Assembly (NCBI GenBank): GCA_963662155.1
Contig: OY759262.1
Location: forward strand, 10,395,000 to 10,458,999
DNA: 64,000 nt
DNA from: Lamellibrachia columna
Lineage: Eukaryota; Annelida; Polychaeta; Sabellida; Siboglinidae
Reading direction: 5' to 3'
The notes under the pieces are model-generated. The model saw only the letters and a list, made by a program, of their open reading frames with translations. It was not told where the DNA came from and ran no database searches. A program made the translations under genes and the position numbers. Shown here piece by piece: positions 1 through 14,436 of the stretch. How positions within the stretch are numbered: position 1 is the first letter of the stretch; every line of letters begins with the position of its first letter.

Positions 1-1044
1 AGAAAGACAACAATGCCAACTGCAAACAGGGAAGATCATCCTTATTCATTGCGATCACGAAAGTCTGCTGATCACAGTTATGCCAGCAGAAAGTAGAGGG
101 TAGATTATGAAACAAACAGAAAACAGAACACTTCTTACAAATGTGAACTTTCTACTTTCTCCCAGTTTCATCACTCATAGACCTGCAACCACAATACAAG
201 AAACCACCAACAGACAATGGACCATGACTGGCACATGGTGCCATCTTGTGAGCTATACATCAATCGACATTCGAAGACATCACTCAGCATGGGCTGACAT
301 ACACAACTGCATAAGATTGACTACAGCAGACGACACTTTGAAAAAACTGAAGGATTCAACACATCTAGAAAAATGTAGGTTTTACTATTGCATTGCCATT
401 GAAATACCTTGAATTGCAACATACCCTTTGGATATGGTGCATGACCAAAGCATACATTTTGACTAACACAATATTGCCTGTTGTTATTTATGGAATGTGG
501 CTCCATAGAGATATGACTTGCTGTCAGACACAGACTGTTATGACAAAGATGACTGGCATCTAAGCCAGGTTCAACACGTGTCATTTTGTGTTCAAGCATA
601 TAACTTAAACAATGCACTGTAACCGTTCTGTAACCACACTCAAAACGGCAATTAATCACACCTTAGTCACTGAATTTCCCTTTTTTGCACCTTGTCCACA
701 ACTGACACTGCCCATTGGCAGACAATACCACCTTTTCTTGTAATTTTACAGTGTACATTTTACAAAAATCAACATCCATGTTTTTTGTTTCCGTTGCCAT
801 GACACTCTATTTGGAGTCAGACCACAGTTGGGAATTGCATTGGTGGCCATGTTAACGTTTTGTCTGATTATAAGAAAACCTGACCATCAAAAATCCTGAA
901 ATAAATGTGCAGCAACTGCCATCATCTCATTGACATGCTCACCAACGTTAATCAAAATCACATGCCTCCAGCTCTTTTAAAATGCCCCCATGTGCGATGC
1001 CCGTCAATATTAAAAAAAAATAGTTGTGTATTCATGCGCCCACG
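1..1044 (+). mobile_element. 3' end of an upstream full-length Mutator-like element (cut by window edge)
   Basis: Matches 19079-20124 almost base for base: the basic transposase C-terminus (stop near 96), the 3' region, and the terminal string ending GCGCCCACG at 1044. It is followed without spacer by the element's 5' region (TGGCCCATAG...). This shows that the array continues to the left and that a full-length copy lies on both sides of the eleven deleted copies. The left end is outside the window, so the true 5' terminus cannot be fixed. Confidence 0.85.
321..800 (-). pseudogene. His-Cys box (I-PpoI-like) homing-endonuclease ORF, upstream copy, with in-frame stop
   Basis: Minus-strand copy of the ORF at 19428-19880. 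The start codon is at 800-798. An in-frame TAA at 665-663 replaces the Tyr codon of the other copy (SDYGVINC). Downstream of the stop the core is well kept: ASHLCHN, with the His expected to be the catalytic general base of the His-Me finger, then EPHS, N..R..C and C.GH. A later Cys of the other copy (YPKC) is Gly here, probably losing a zinc ligand. The C-terminus reads through to 321 because the downstream stop differs. Family assignment is by motif recognition; it is non-functional as written. Confidence 0.6.
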
Positions 1045-2396
1045 TGGCCCATAGCAGAAAAATTCCCATAAATCCCTCCTCCAGTCAAACTCCCAAAAAA
1101 ATACACTATTTCACAGCCAATAGCTTCTATAAACAAACCTGTGAATATTCATGCTCAAAGGCACTCATGTCACATAATATGAATTTATTAAATTCACATT
1201 TCACAATTTCGCGTGCCCTACATTCGTGTGAAACAGTAAACAGGAAGGTCAACTGTGGTCTTACCACAAATAAAAATGGTAACTGTGCAGAATTGTTTTT
1301 AATTTAGACTGTTGATAAAGGTAAATGAAAATCATGCATTCTTGCAAAAAATCTATGTCCTACCTAGTTGTTGGAGTTGCTTACATACACAAGGAACCAC
1401 CACCTGTGGTGGGCAGAACACACATATATGAGCTACTTCAGCTTGAGACAGTCTGTATTCTAGTACGATACTAGAATACACTCACTTTTTCAGCTCATTC
1501 GAATGAACTTGTAACATAATTTTGGGAATAGTCCAGCATGTGTTCTGTAATCAAATTCTATATAGCCAGTTGTTATTCCATACTGAAAGTTATAATAATT
1601 TTTTACCTGGTGCCACAATACACCTATGTAAACAGACCCAAATATCACCTTTGAGTGTGGATTACTGAAAAGACAGACACCTCAACTTGTCGAATTGCAT
1701 AACATTACATAACCTACTTAGAGGAGTCCTCAAAAACAACTCACCTTCCATGTGAAACAGTTACGTCAGCTCACTAGGCCATATCAGATAACAGCTGGGC
1801 CTGTCCAGGATTTTCTCAACTCCCAATAGATGTGTGCTCTTCACATGGACTTGAGTAAAGGTGACTGTGTCTAATTAACTGAAATAAACAAAAGTTGACT
1901 GCTAAGTAATTATATTATAATGTGACTTGTTCTGCTTTGATGTAACTTATCAGAGGGAGGCTGCACTAGTTTGAAGATGTCCCCACCCCCCCCCCCCAAA
2001 TATACTGGTCTCCTGTCACTGTCATCTGGTTTCTCAGGTGGATTAGACGTCTTTGCATTCAAATAACGGTTTTGTCACTTTAATTAGCAATTTTACTTGG
2101 ATTTACCTGGGATTTTAAAATGGAGGAGACAACACATGATAGTAGTAGTAGTAGTAGTAGTAGTAGAAAGAGTGAGGAGAAATGTCCACCAGCTGGTGGA
2201 ATTAAGATGAAAATTGGTGGCTTCAAGACCGGCCACTGTTACCACAAACCATCAGACCCAGCAATCCAACAGGAACCCAGTGGGGTTAGCAGTGGGGTTT
2301 GGTTGCCACGGCTAAGCCAGTATGACTTTGACAGAGTGGTGCAAACCACTCCTTCAGGATTGCTGGCAGTTTCCGACGTGTATTCATGCGCCCACG
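1045..2396 (+). repeat. Array unit 1: internally deleted Mutator-like element (1352 bp)
   Basis: Begins TGGCCCATAG and ends at the junction GACGTGTATTC...CCCACG. It consists of the element's 5' region, the first ~82 transposase codons and the last ~19 bp of the 3' end. The truncated ORF is 2120-2440 (106 aa), starting MEETTHDSSSS, with the longest Ser tract (AGT repeat) of the array, and it ends in the next unit. A poly-C run (near 1983-1998) is the other length-variable site. Confidence 0.85.
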
Positions 2397-3729
2397 TGGC
2401 CCATAGCAGACAAATTCACATAAATCCCTCCGCCAGTTAAACTCTCAAAAAATGCACTATTTTACAGCCAATAGCTTCTATCAACAAACCTGTGAATATT
2501 CATGCTCAAAGGCACTCATTTCACATAATATGAATTTATTAAGTTCACATTTCACAATTTCGCGTGCCCTACATTCGTGTGAAACAGTAAACAGGAAGGT
2601 CAACTGTGGTCTTACCCCAAATAAAAATGGTAACTGTGTAGAATTTTTTTTTATTTAGACTGTTGATAAAGGTAAATGAAAATCATGCATATATGCAAAA
2701 AATCTATGTCCTACCTAGTTGTTGGAGTTGCATACATACACAAGGAACCACCACCTGTGGTGGGCAGAACACACATATATGAGCTACTTCAGCTTGAGAC
2801 AGTCTGTATTCTAGTACGATACTCGAATACACTAACTTTTTCAGCTCACTCGAATGAACTTGTAACATAATTTTTGGAATAGTCCAGCATGTGTTCTGTA
2901 ATCAAATTCTATATAGCCAGTTGTTAGTCCATACTGAAAGTTATAATAATTTTTTACCTGGTGCCACAATACACCTATGTAAACAGACCCAAATATCACC
3001 TTTGAGTGTGGATTACTGAAAAGACAGACACCTCAACTTGACGAATTGCATAACATTACATAACCTACTTAGTGGAGTCCTCAAAAACAACTCACCTTCC
3101 ATGTGAAACAGTTACTTCAGTTCAATAGGCCATATCAGATAACAGCTGGGCCTGTCCAGGATTTTCTCAACTCCCAATAGATGTGTGCTCTTCACATGGA
3201 CTTGAGCAAAGGTGACGGTGTCTAATTAACTGAAATAAACAAAAGTTGACGGCTAAGTAATTATATTATAATGTGACTTGTTCTGCTTTGATGTGACTTA
3301 TCAGAGGGAGGCTGCACTAGTTTGAAGATGTCCCCCCCCTTAATATACTGGTCTCCTGTCATTGTCATCTGGCTTCTCAGGTGGATTAGATGCCTTTGCA
3401 TTCAGATAACGGTTTTGTCACTTTCATTAGTAATTTTACTTGGATTTACAAGAGATTTTAAAATGGAGGAGACAACACATGATAGTAGTAGTAGTAGTAG
3501 AAAGAGTGAGGAGAAATGTCCACCTGCTGGTGGAATTAAGATGAAAATTGGTGGCTTCAAGACCGGCCACTGTTACCACAAACCATCAGATGCAGCAATC
3601 CAACAGGAACCAGTGGGGTTAGCAGTGGGGTTGGGTTGCCACGGCTAAGCCAGGATGACTTTAACAGAGTGGTGCAAACCACTCCTTCAGGATTGCTGGC
3701 AGTTTCCGACGTGTATTCATGCGCCCACG
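2397..3729 (+). repeat. Array unit 2 (1333 bp)
   Basis: Same structure as unit 1. The truncated transposase ORF starts at 3463 but a one-base C loss (near 3611, GGAACCAGTGG instead of GGAACCCAGTGG) shifts the frame and it stops at 3648. The same lesion is in unit 5, so the two share ancestry. Confidence 0.85.
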
Positions 3730-5066
3730 TGGCCCATAGCAGAAAAATTCCCATAAATCCCTCAGCCAGTTAAACTCTCCAAAAAATGCACTATTTCACA
3801 GCCAATAGCTTCTATAAACAAACCTGTGAATATTCATGCTCAAAGGCACTCATGTCACATAATATTAATTTATTAAGTTCACATTTCACAATTTCGCGTG
3901 CCCTACATTCGTGTGAAACAGTAAACAGGAAGGTCAACTGTGGTCTTACCCCAAATAAAAATGGTAACTGTGCATAATTTTTTTTAATTTAGACTGTTGA
4001 TAAAGGTAAATGAAAATCATGCATTCATGCAAAAAATCTATGTCCTACCTAGTTGTTGGAGTTGCTTACATACACAAGGAACCACCACCTGTGGTTGGCA
4101 GAACACACATATATGAGCTACTTCAGCTTGAGACAGTATGTATTCTAGTACGATACTCGAATGCACTCACTTTTTCAGCTCACTCGAATGAACTTGTAAC
4201 ATAATTTTTGGAATAGTCCAGCATGTGTTCTGTAATCAAATTCTATATAGCCAGTTGTTATTCCATACTGAAAGTTATAATAATTTTTTACCTGGTGCCA
4301 CAATACACCAATGTAAACAGACCCAAATATCACCTTTGAGTGTGGATTACTGAAAAGCCAGACACCTCAACTTGTCGAATTGCATAACATTACATAACCT
4401 ACTTAGTGGAGTCCTCAAAAACAACTCACCTTCCATGTGAAACAGTTACGTCAGCTCACTAGGCCATATCAGATAACAGCTGGGCCTGTCTAGGATTTTC
4501 TCAACTCCCAATAGATGTTTGCTCTTCACGTGGACTTGAGCAAAGGTGACTGTGTCTAATTAACTGAAATAAACAAAAGTTGACTGCTAAGTAATTATAT
4601 TATAATGTGACTTGTTCTGCTTTGATGTAACTTATCAGAGGGAGGCTGCATTAGATTGAAGATGTCCCCACACACCTAATATACTGGTCTCCTGTCACTG
4701 TCATCTGGTTTCTCAGGTGGATTAGACGTCTTTGCATTCAGATAATGGTTTTGTCACTTTCATTAGTAATTTTACTTGGATTTACCTGGGATTTTAAAAT
4801 GGAGGAGACAACACATGATAGTAGTAGTAGTAGTAGAAAGAGTGAGGAGAAATGTCCACCTGCTGGTGGAATTAAGATGAAAATTGGTGGCTTCAAGACC
4901 GGCCACTGTTACCACAAACCATCAGATGCAGCAATCCAACAGGAACCCAGTGGGGTTAGCAGTGGGGTTTGGTTGCCACGGCTAAGCCAGGATGACTTTG
5001 ACAGAGTGGTGCAAACCACTCCTTCAGGATTGCTGGCAGTTTCCGACGTGTATTGATGCGCCCACG
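3730..5066 (+). repeat. Array unit 3 (1337 bp)
   Basis: Truncated transposase ORF 4799-5056. The ORF stops at the deletion junction because TATTCATG has become TATTGATG. The poly-C site is replaced by CCCCACACACC, a variant shared with unit 4 only. Confidence 0.85.
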
Positions 5067-6402
5067 TGGCCCATAGCAGAAAAATTCCCATAAATCCCTC
5101 CGCCAGTTAAACTCTCCAAAAAATGCACTATTTCACAGCCAATAGCTTCTGTAAACAAACCTGTGAATATTCATGCTCAAAGGCACTCATGTCACATAAT
5201 ATGAATTTATTACGTTCACATTTCACAATTTCGCGTGCCCTACATTCGTGTGAAACAGTAAACAGGAAGGTCAACTGTGGTCTTACCCCAAATAAAAATG
5301 GTAACTGTGCATAATTTTTTTTTATTTAGACTTGATAAAGGTAAATGAAAATCATGCATTCATGCAAAAAATCTATGTCCTACCTAGTTGTTGGAGTTGC
5401 TTACATACACAAGGAACCACCACCTGTGGTTGGCAGAACACAAATATATGAGCTACTTCAGCTTGAGACAGTCTGTATTCTAGTACGATACTCGAATACA
5501 CTAACTTTTTCAGCTCACTCGAATGAACTTGTAACATAATTTTTTGGAATAGTCCAGCATGTGTTCTGTAATCAAATTCTATATAGCCAGTTGTTATTCC
5601 ATACTGAAAGTTATAATAATTTTTTACCTGGTGCCACAATACACCAATGTAAACAGACCCAAATATCACATTTGAGTGTGGATTACTGAAAAGCCAGACA
5701 CCTCAACTTGTCGAATTGCATAACATTACATATCCTACTTAGTGGAGTCCTCAAAAACAACTCACCTTCCATGTGAAACAGTTACGTCAGCTCACTAGGC
5801 CATATCAGATAACAGCTGGGCCTGTCTAGGATTTTCTCAACTCCCAATAGATGTGTGCTCTTCACATGGACTTGAGCAAAGGTGACTGTGTCTAATTAAC
5901 TGAAATAAACAAAAGTTGACTGCTAAGTAATTATATTATAATGTGACTTGTTCTGCTTTGATGTAACTTATCAGAGGGAGGCTGCATTAGATTGAAGATG
6001 TCCCCACACACCTAATATACTGGTCTCCTGTCACTGTCATCTGGTTTCTCAGGTGGATTAGACGTCTTTGCATTCAGATAATGGTTTTGTCACTTTCATT
6101 AGTAATTTTACTTGGATTTACCTGGGATTTTAAAATGGAGGAGACAACACATGATAGTAGTAGTAGTAGTAGAAAGAGTGAGGAGAAATGTCCACCTGCT
6201 GGTGGAATTAAAATGAAAATTGGTGGCTTCAAGACCGGCCACTGTTACCACAAACCATCAGATGCAGCAATCCAACAGGAACCCAGTGGGGTTAGCAGTG
6301 GGGTTTGGTTGCCACGGCTAAGCCAGGATGACTTTGACAGAGTGGTGCAAACCACTCCTTCAGGATTGCTGGCAGTTTCCGACGTGTATTCATGCGCCCA
6401 CG
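5067..6402 (+). repeat. Array unit 4 (1336 bp)
   Basis: Truncated transposase ORF 6135-6446 is open (103 aa). Shares the CACACC variant and the ATG in 'ataatggttttg' with unit 3, so units 3 and 4 look like a recent local duplication. Confidence 0.85.
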
Positions 6403-7735
6403 TGGCCCATAGCAGAAAAATTCCCATAAATCCCTCCGCCAGTTAAACTCTCCAAAAAATGCACTATTTCACAGCCAATAGCTTATGTAAACAAACCTGT
6501 GAATATTCATGCTCAAAGGCACTCATGTCATATAATATGAATTTATTAAGTTCACATTTCACAATTTCGCGTGCCCTACATTCGTGTGAAACAGTAAACA
6601 GGAAGGTCAACTGTGGTCTTACCCCAAATAAAAATGGTAACTGTGCATAATTTTTTTTAATTTAGACTGTTGATAAAGGTAAATGAAAATCATGCATTCA
6701 TGCAAAAAATCTATGTCCTACCTAGTTGTTGGAGTTGCTTACATACACAAGGAACCACCACCTGTGGTTGGCAGAACACACATATATGAGCTACTTCAGC
6801 TTGAGACAGTATGTATTCTAGTACGATACTCGAATACACTAACTTTTTCAGCTCACTCGAATGAACTTGTAACATAATTTTTGGAATAGTCCAGCATGTG
6901 TTCTGTAATCAAATTCTATATAGCCAGTTGTTAGTCCATACTGAAAGTTATAATAATTTTTTACCTGGTGCCACAATACACCTATGTAAACAGACCCAAA
7001 TATCACCTTTGGGTGTGGATTACTGAAAAGACAGGCACCTCAACTTGACGAATTGCATAACATTACATAACCTACTTAGTGGAGTCCTCAAAAACAACTC
7101 ACCTTCCATGTGAAACAGTTACATCAGCTCAATAGGCCATATCAGATAACAGCTGGGCCTGTCCAGGATTTTCTCAACTCCCAATAGATGTGTGCTCTTC
7201 ACATGGACTTGAGCAAAGGTGACTGTGTCTAATTAACTGAAATAAACAAAAGTTGACGGCTAAGTAATTATATTATAATGTTACTTGTTCTGCTTTGATG
7301 TGACTTATCAGAGGGAGGCTGCACTAGTTTGAAGATGTCCCCCCCTTAATATACTGGTCTCCTGTCACTGTCGTCTGGTTTATCAGGTGGATTAGATGCC
7401 TTTGCATTCAGATAACGGTTTTGTCACTTTCATTAGTAATTTTACTTGGATTTACCTGAGATTTTAAAATGGAGGAGACAACACATGATAGTAGTAGTAG
7501 TAGTAGAAAGAGTGAGGAGAAATGTCCACCGTCTGGTGGAATTAAGATGAAAATTGGTGGCTTCAAGACCGGCCACTGTTACCACAAACCATCAGATGCA
7601 ACAATCCAACAGGAACCAGTGGGGTTAGCAGTGGGGTTGGGTTGCCACGGCTAAGCCAGGATGACTTTGACAGAGTGGTGCAAACCACTCCTTCAGGATT
7701 GCTGGCAGTTTCCGACGTGTATTTATGCGCCCACG
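6403..7735 (+). repeat. Array unit 5 (1333 bp)
   Basis: Truncated transposase ORF 7469-7654, frameshifted by the same single C loss as unit 2 (spacing 4006 bp, three units). Confidence 0.85.
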
Positions 7736-9074
7736 TGGCCCATAGCAGAAAAATTCCCATAAATCCCTCAGCCAGTTAAACTCTCCAAAAAATGCACTAT
7801 TTCACAGCCAATAGCTTCTATAAACAAACCTGTGAATATTCATGCTCAAAGGCACTCATGTCACATAATATGAATTTATTAATTTGACATTTCACAATTT
7901 CGCGTGCCCTACATTCGTGTGAAACAGTAAACAGGAAGGTCAACTGTGGTCTTACCCCAAATAAAAATGGTAACTGTGCAGAATTTTTGTTTATTTAGAC
8001 TGTTGATAAAGGTAAATGAAAATCATGCATTCATGCAAAAAATCTATGTCCTACCTAGTTGTTGGAGTTGCTTACATACACAAGGAACCACCACCTGTGG
8101 TTGGCAGAACACACATATATGAGCTACTTCAGCTTGAGACAGTATGTATTCTAGTACGATACTCGAATGCACTCACGTTTTCAGCTCACTCGAATGAAAT
8201 TTTAACATAATTTTTGGAATAGTCCAGCATGTGTTCTGTAATCAAATTCTATATAGCCAGTTGTTATTCCATACTGAAAGTTATAATAATTTTTTACCTG
8301 GTGCCACAATACACCAATGTAAACAGACCCAAATATCACCTTTGAGTGTGGATTACTGAAAAGCCAGACACCTCAACTTGTCGAATTGCATAACATTACA
8401 TAACCTACTTAGTGGAGTCCTCAAAAACAACTCACCTTCCATGTGAAACAGTTACGTCAGCTCACTAGGCCATAACAGATAACAGCTGGGCCTGTCTAGG
8501 ATTTTCTCAACTCCCACTAGATGTGTGCTCTTCACATGGACTTGAGCAAAGGTGACTGTGTCTAATTAACTGAAATAAACAAAAGTTGACTGCTAAGTAA
8601 TTATATTATAATGTGACTTGTTCTGCTTTGATGTAACTTATCAGAGGGAGGCTGCACTAGTTTGAAGATGTCCCCCCCCCTTAATATACTGGTCTCCTGT
8701 CACTGTCATCTGGTTTCTCAGGTGGATTAGATGTCTTTGCATTCAGATAACGGTTTTGTCACTTTCATTAGTAATTTTACTTGGATTTACCTGGAATTTT
8801 AAAATGGAGGAGACAACACATGATAGTAGTAGTAGTAGTAGTAGAAAGAGTGAGGAGAAATGTCCACCTGCTGGTGGAATTAAGATGAAAATTGGTGGCT
8901 TCAAGACCGGCCACTGTTACCACAAACCATCAGATGCAGCAATCCAACAGGAAACCAGTGGGGTTAGCAGTGGGGTTTGGTTGCCACTGCTAAGCCAGGA
9001 TGACTTTGACAGAGTGGTGCAAACCACTCCTTCAGGATTGCTGGCAGTTTCCGACGTGTATTTATGCGCCCACG
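7736..9074 (+). repeat. Array unit 6 (1339 bp)
   Basis: Truncated transposase ORF 8804-9118 is open, with one extra AGT (Ser) codon. Its first part resembles unit 3 (shared SNALTF variant). Confidence 0.85.
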
Positions 9075-10416
9075 TGGCCCATAGCAGAAAAATTCCCATA
9101 AATCCCTCCGCCAGTTAAACTCTCCAAAAAATGCACTATTTCACAGCCAATAGCTTCTATAAACAAACCTGTGAATATTCATGCTCAAAGGCACTCATGT
9201 CACATAATATGAATTTATTAAGTTCACATTTCACAATTTCGCGTGCCCTACATTCGTGTGAAACAGTAAACAGGAAGGTCAACTGTGGTCTTACCCCAAA
9301 TAAAAATGGTAACTGTGCATAATTTTTTTTTATTTAGACTGTTGATAAAGGTAAATGAAAATCATGCATTCATGCAAAAATTCTATGTCCTACCTAGTTG
9401 TTGGAGTTGCTTACATACACAAGGAACCTCCACCTGTGGTGGGCAGAACACACATATATGAGCTACTTCAGCTTGAGACAGTCTCTATTCTAGTACGATA
9501 CTCGAATACACTAACTTTTTCAGTTCACTCGAATGAACTTCTAACATAATTTTTGGAATAGTCCAGCATGTGTTCTGTAATCAAATTCTATATAGCCTGT
9601 TGTTATTCCATATTGAAAGTTATAATAATTTTTTACCTGGTGCCACAATACACCTATGTAAACATACCCAAATATCACCTTTGAGTGTGGATTACTGAAA
9701 AGACAGACACCTCAACTTGTCGAATTGCATAACATTACATAACCTACTTAGTGGAGTCCTCAAAAACAACTCACCTTCCATGTGAAACAGTTACGTCAGC
9801 TCACTAGGCCATATCAGATAACAGCTTGGCCTGTCCAGGATTTTCTCAACTCCCAATAGATGTGTGCTCTTCACATGGACTTGAGTAAAGGTGACTGTGT
9901 CTAATTAACTGAAATAAACAAAAGTTGACTGCTAAGTAATTATATTATAATGTGACTTGTTCTGCTTTGATGTAACTTATCAGAGGGAGGCTGCACTAGT
10001 TTGAAGATGTCCCCACCCCCCCCCCCTAATATACTGGTCTCCTGTCACTGTCATCTGGTTTCTCAGGTGGATTAGACGTCTTTGCATTCAGATAACGGTT
10101 TTGTCACTTTCATTAGTAATTTTACTTGGATTTACCTGGGATTTTAAAATGGAGGAGACAACATATGATAGTAGTAGTAGTAGTAGAAAGAGTGAGGAGA
10201 AATGTCCACCTGCTGGTGGAATTAAGATGAAAATTGGTGGCTTCAAGACCGGCCACTGTTACCACAAACCATCAGATGCAGCAATCCAACAGGAATCCAG
10301 TGGGGTTAGCAGTGGGGTTTGGTTGCCACTGCTAAGCCAGGATGACTTTGACAGAGTGGTGCAAACCACTCCTTCAGGATTGCTGGCAGTTTCCGACGTG
10401 TATTCATGCGCCCACG
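9075..10416 (+). repeat. Array unit 7 (1342 bp)
   Basis: Truncated transposase ORF 10149-10460 is open (103 aa). Confidence 0.85.
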
Positions 10417-11757
10417 TGGCCCATAGCAGAAAAATTCCCATAAATCCCTCCGCCAGTTAAGCTCTCCAAAAAATGCACTATTTCACAGCCAATAGCTTCT
10501 ATAAACAAACCTGTGAATATTCATGCTCAAAGGCACTCATGTCACATAATATGAATTTATTAAGTTCACATTTCACAATTTCGCGTGCCCTACATTCGTG
10601 TGAAACAGTAAACAGGAAGGTCAACTGTGGTCTTACCCCAAATAAAAATGGTAACTGTGCAGAATTTTTTTTTATTTAGACTTGATAAAGGTAAATGAAA
10701 ATCATGCATTCATGCAAAAAATCTATGTCCTACCTAGTTGTTGGAGTTGCTTACATACACAAGGAACCACCACCTGTGGTGGGCAGAACACACATATATG
10801 AGCTACTTCAGCTTGAGACAGTTTGTATTCTAGTACGATACTCTAATACACTCACTTTTTCAGCTCACTCGAATGAACTTGTAACATAATTTTTTGAATA
10901 GTCCAGCATGTGTACTGTAATCAAATTCTATATAGCCAGTTGTTATTCCATACTGAAAGTTATAATAATTTTTTACCTTGTGCCACAATACACCTATGTA
11001 AACAGACCCAAATATCACCTTTGAGTGTGGATTACTGAAAAGACGGACATTTCAACTTGTCGAATTGCATAACATTACATAACCTACTTAGTGGAATCCT
11101 CAAAAACAACTCACCTTCCATGTGAAACAGTTACGTCAGCTCACTAGGCCATATCAGATAACAGCTGGGCCTGTCCAGGATTTTCTCAACTCCCAATAGA
11201 TGTGTGCCCTTCACATGGACTTGAGCAAAGGTGACTGTGTCTAATTAACTGAAATAAACAAAAGTTGACTGCTAAGTAATTATATTATAATGTGACTTGT
11301 TCTGCTTTGATGTAACTTATCAGAGGGAGGCTGCACTAGTTTGAAGATGTCCCCACCCCCCCCCCCCTAATATACTGGTCTCCTGTCACTGTCATCTGGT
11401 TTCTCAGGTGGATTAGACGTCTTTGCATTCAGATAACGGTTTTGTCACTTTCATTAGTAATTTTACTTGGATTTACCTGGGATTTTAAAATGGAGGAGAC
11501 AACATATGATAGTAGTAGTAGTAGTAGAAAGAGTGAGGAGAAATGTCCACCTGCTGGTGGAATTAAGATGAAAATTGGTGGCTTCAAGACCGGCCACTGT
11601 TACCACAAACCATCAGATGCAGCAATCCAACAGGAATCCAGTGGGGTTAGCAGTGGGGTTTGGTTGCCACGGCTAAGACAGGATGACTTTGACAGAGTGG
11701 TGCAAACCACTCCTTCAGGATTGCTGGCAGTTTCCGACGTGTATTCATGCGTCCACG
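10417..11757 (+). repeat. Array unit 8 (1341 bp)
   Basis: Truncated transposase ORF 11490-11801 is open. Together with unit 9 it forms a dimer repeated as units 10-11 (spacing 2679 bp): the peptide and the RLRQDD and SCVHV variants are identical to unit 10. Confidence 0.85.
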
Positions 11758-13095
11758 TGGCCCATAGCAGAAAAATTCCCATAAATCCCTCCGCCAGTTA
11801 AATTCTCCAAAAAATGCACTATTTCACAGCCAATAGCTTCTATAAACAAACCTGTGAATATTCATGCTCAAAGGCACTCATGTCACATAATATGAATTTA
11901 TTAAGTTCACATTTCACAATTTCGCGTGCCCTACATTCGTGTGAAACAGTAAACAGGAAGGTCAACTGTGGTCTTACCCCAAATAAAAATGGTAATTGTG
12001 CAGACAAAAATTTAATTTAGCCTGTTGATAAAGGTAAATGAAAATCATGCATTTATGCAAAAAAATTATGTCCTACCTAGTTGTTGGAGTTGCTTACATA
12101 CACAAGGAACCACCACCTGTGGTGGGCAGATCACACATATATGAGCTACTTCAGCTTGAGATAGTCTGTATTCTAGTACGATACTCGAATACACTCACTT
12201 TTTTCAGCTCACTCGAATTAACTTGTAACATAATTTTTGGAATAGTCCAGCATGTGTTCTGTAATCAAATTCTATATAGCCAGTTGTTATTCCATACTGA
12301 AAGTTATAATAATTTTTTACCTGGTGCCACAATACACCTATGTAAACAGACCCAAATATCACCTTTGAGTGTGGATTACTGAAAAGACGGACACTTCAAC
12401 TTGTCGAATTGCATAACATTACATAACCTACTTAGTGGAGTCCTCAAAAACAACTCACATTCCATGTGAAACAGTTACGTCAGCTCACTAGGCCATATCA
12501 GATAACAGCTGGGCCTGTCCAGGATTTTCTCAACTCCCAATAGATGTGTGCTCTTCACATGGACTTGAGTAAAGGTGACTGTGTCTAATTAACTGAAATA
12601 AAAAAAATTTGACTGCTAAGTAATTATATTATAATGTGACTTGTTCTGCTTTGATGTAACTTATCAGAGGGAGGCTGCACTAGTTTGAAGATGTCCCCCC
12701 CCCCTTAATATACTGGTCTCCTGTCACGGTCATCTGGTTTCTCATGTGGATTAGACGTCTTTGCATTCAGATAACGGTTTTGTCACTTTCATTAGTAATT
12801 TTACTTGGATTTACCTGGGATTTTAACATGGAGGAGACAACACATGATAGTAGTAGTAGTAGTAGAAAGAGTGAGGAGAAATGTCCACCTGCTGGTGGAA
12901 TTAAGATGAAAATTGGTGGCTTCAAGACCGGCCACTGTTACCACAAACCATCAGATGCAGCAATCCAACAGGAACCCAGTGGGATTAGCAGTGGGGTTTG
13001 GTTGCCACGGCTAAGCCAGGATGACTTTGACAGAGTGGTGCAAACCACTCCTTCAGGATTGCTGGCAGTTTCCGACGTGTATTCATGCGCCCAAG
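11758..13095 (+). repeat. Array unit 9 (1338 bp)
   Basis: Truncated transposase ORF 12828-13139 is open. Its end junction is CCAAGTGG instead of CCACGTGG, as in unit 11. The variants 'gcagacaaaaattt' and RSHIYELLQLEIV are also shared with unit 11. Confidence 0.85.
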
Positions 13096-14436
13096 TGGCC
13101 CATAGCAGAAAAATTCCCATAAATCCCTCCGCCATTTAAACTCTCCAAACAATGCACTATTTCACAGCCAATAGCTTCTATAAACAAACCTGTGAATATT
13201 CATGCTCAAAGGCACTCATGTCACATAATATGAATTTATTAAATTCACATTTCACAATTTCGCCTGGCCTACATTCGTGTGAAACAGTAAACAGGAAGGT
13301 CAACTGTGGTCTTACCCCAAATAAAAATAGTAATTGTGCAGACAAAAATTTAATTTAGCCTGTTGATAAAGGTAAATGAAAATCATGCATTCATGCAAAA
13401 AATCTATGTCCTACCTAGTTGTTGGAGTTACTTACATACACAAGGAACCACCACCTGTGGTGGGCAGAACACACATATATGAGCTACTTCAGCTTGAGAC
13501 AGTCTGTATTCTAGTACGATTCTCGAATACACTCACTTTTTCAACTCACTCGAATGAACTTGTAACATAATTTTTGGAATAGTCCAGCATGTGTTCTGTA
13601 ATCAAATTCTATATAGCCAGTTGTTATTCCATACTGAAAGTTATAATAATTTTTTACCTGGTGCCATAATACACCTATGTAAACAGACCCAAATATCACC
13701 TTTGAGTGTGGATTACTGAAAAGACGGACACTTCAACTTGTCGAATTGCATAACATTACATAACCTACTTAGTGGAATCCTCAAAAACAACTCACCTTCC
13801 ATGTGAAACAGTTACGTCAGCTCACTAGGCCATATCAGATAACAGCTGGGCCTGTCCAGGATTTTCTCAACTCCCAATAGATGTGTGCCCTTCACATGGA
13901 CTTGAGCAAAGGTGACTGTGTCTAATTAACTGAAATAAACAAAAGTTGACTGCTAAGTAATTATATTATAATGTGACTTGTTCTGCTTTGATGTAACTTA
14001 TCAGAGGGAGGCTGCACTAGTTTGAAGATATCCCCACCCCCCCCCCTAATATACTGGTCTCCTGTCACTGTCATCTGGTTTCTCAGGTGGATTAGACGTC
14101 TTTGCATTCAGATAACGGTTTTGTCACTTTCATTAGTAATTTTACTTGGATTTACCTGGGATTTTAAAATGGAGGAGACAACATATGATAGTAGTAGTAG
14201 TAGTAGAAAGAGTGAGGAGAAATGTCCACCTGCTGGTGGAATTAAGATGAAAATTGGTGGCTTCAAGACCGGCCACTGTTACCACAAACCATCAGATGCA
14301 GCAATCCAACAGGAATCCAGTGGGGTTAGCAGTGGGGTTTGGTTGCCACGGCTAAGACAGGATGACTTTGACAGAGTGGTGCAAACCACTCCTTCAGGAT
14401 TGCTGGCAGTTTCCGACGTGTATTCATGCGTCCACG
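13096..14436 (+). repeat. Array unit 10 (1341 bp)
   Basis: Truncated transposase ORF 14169-14480 is open and its peptide is identical to that of unit 8. Confidence 0.85.
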
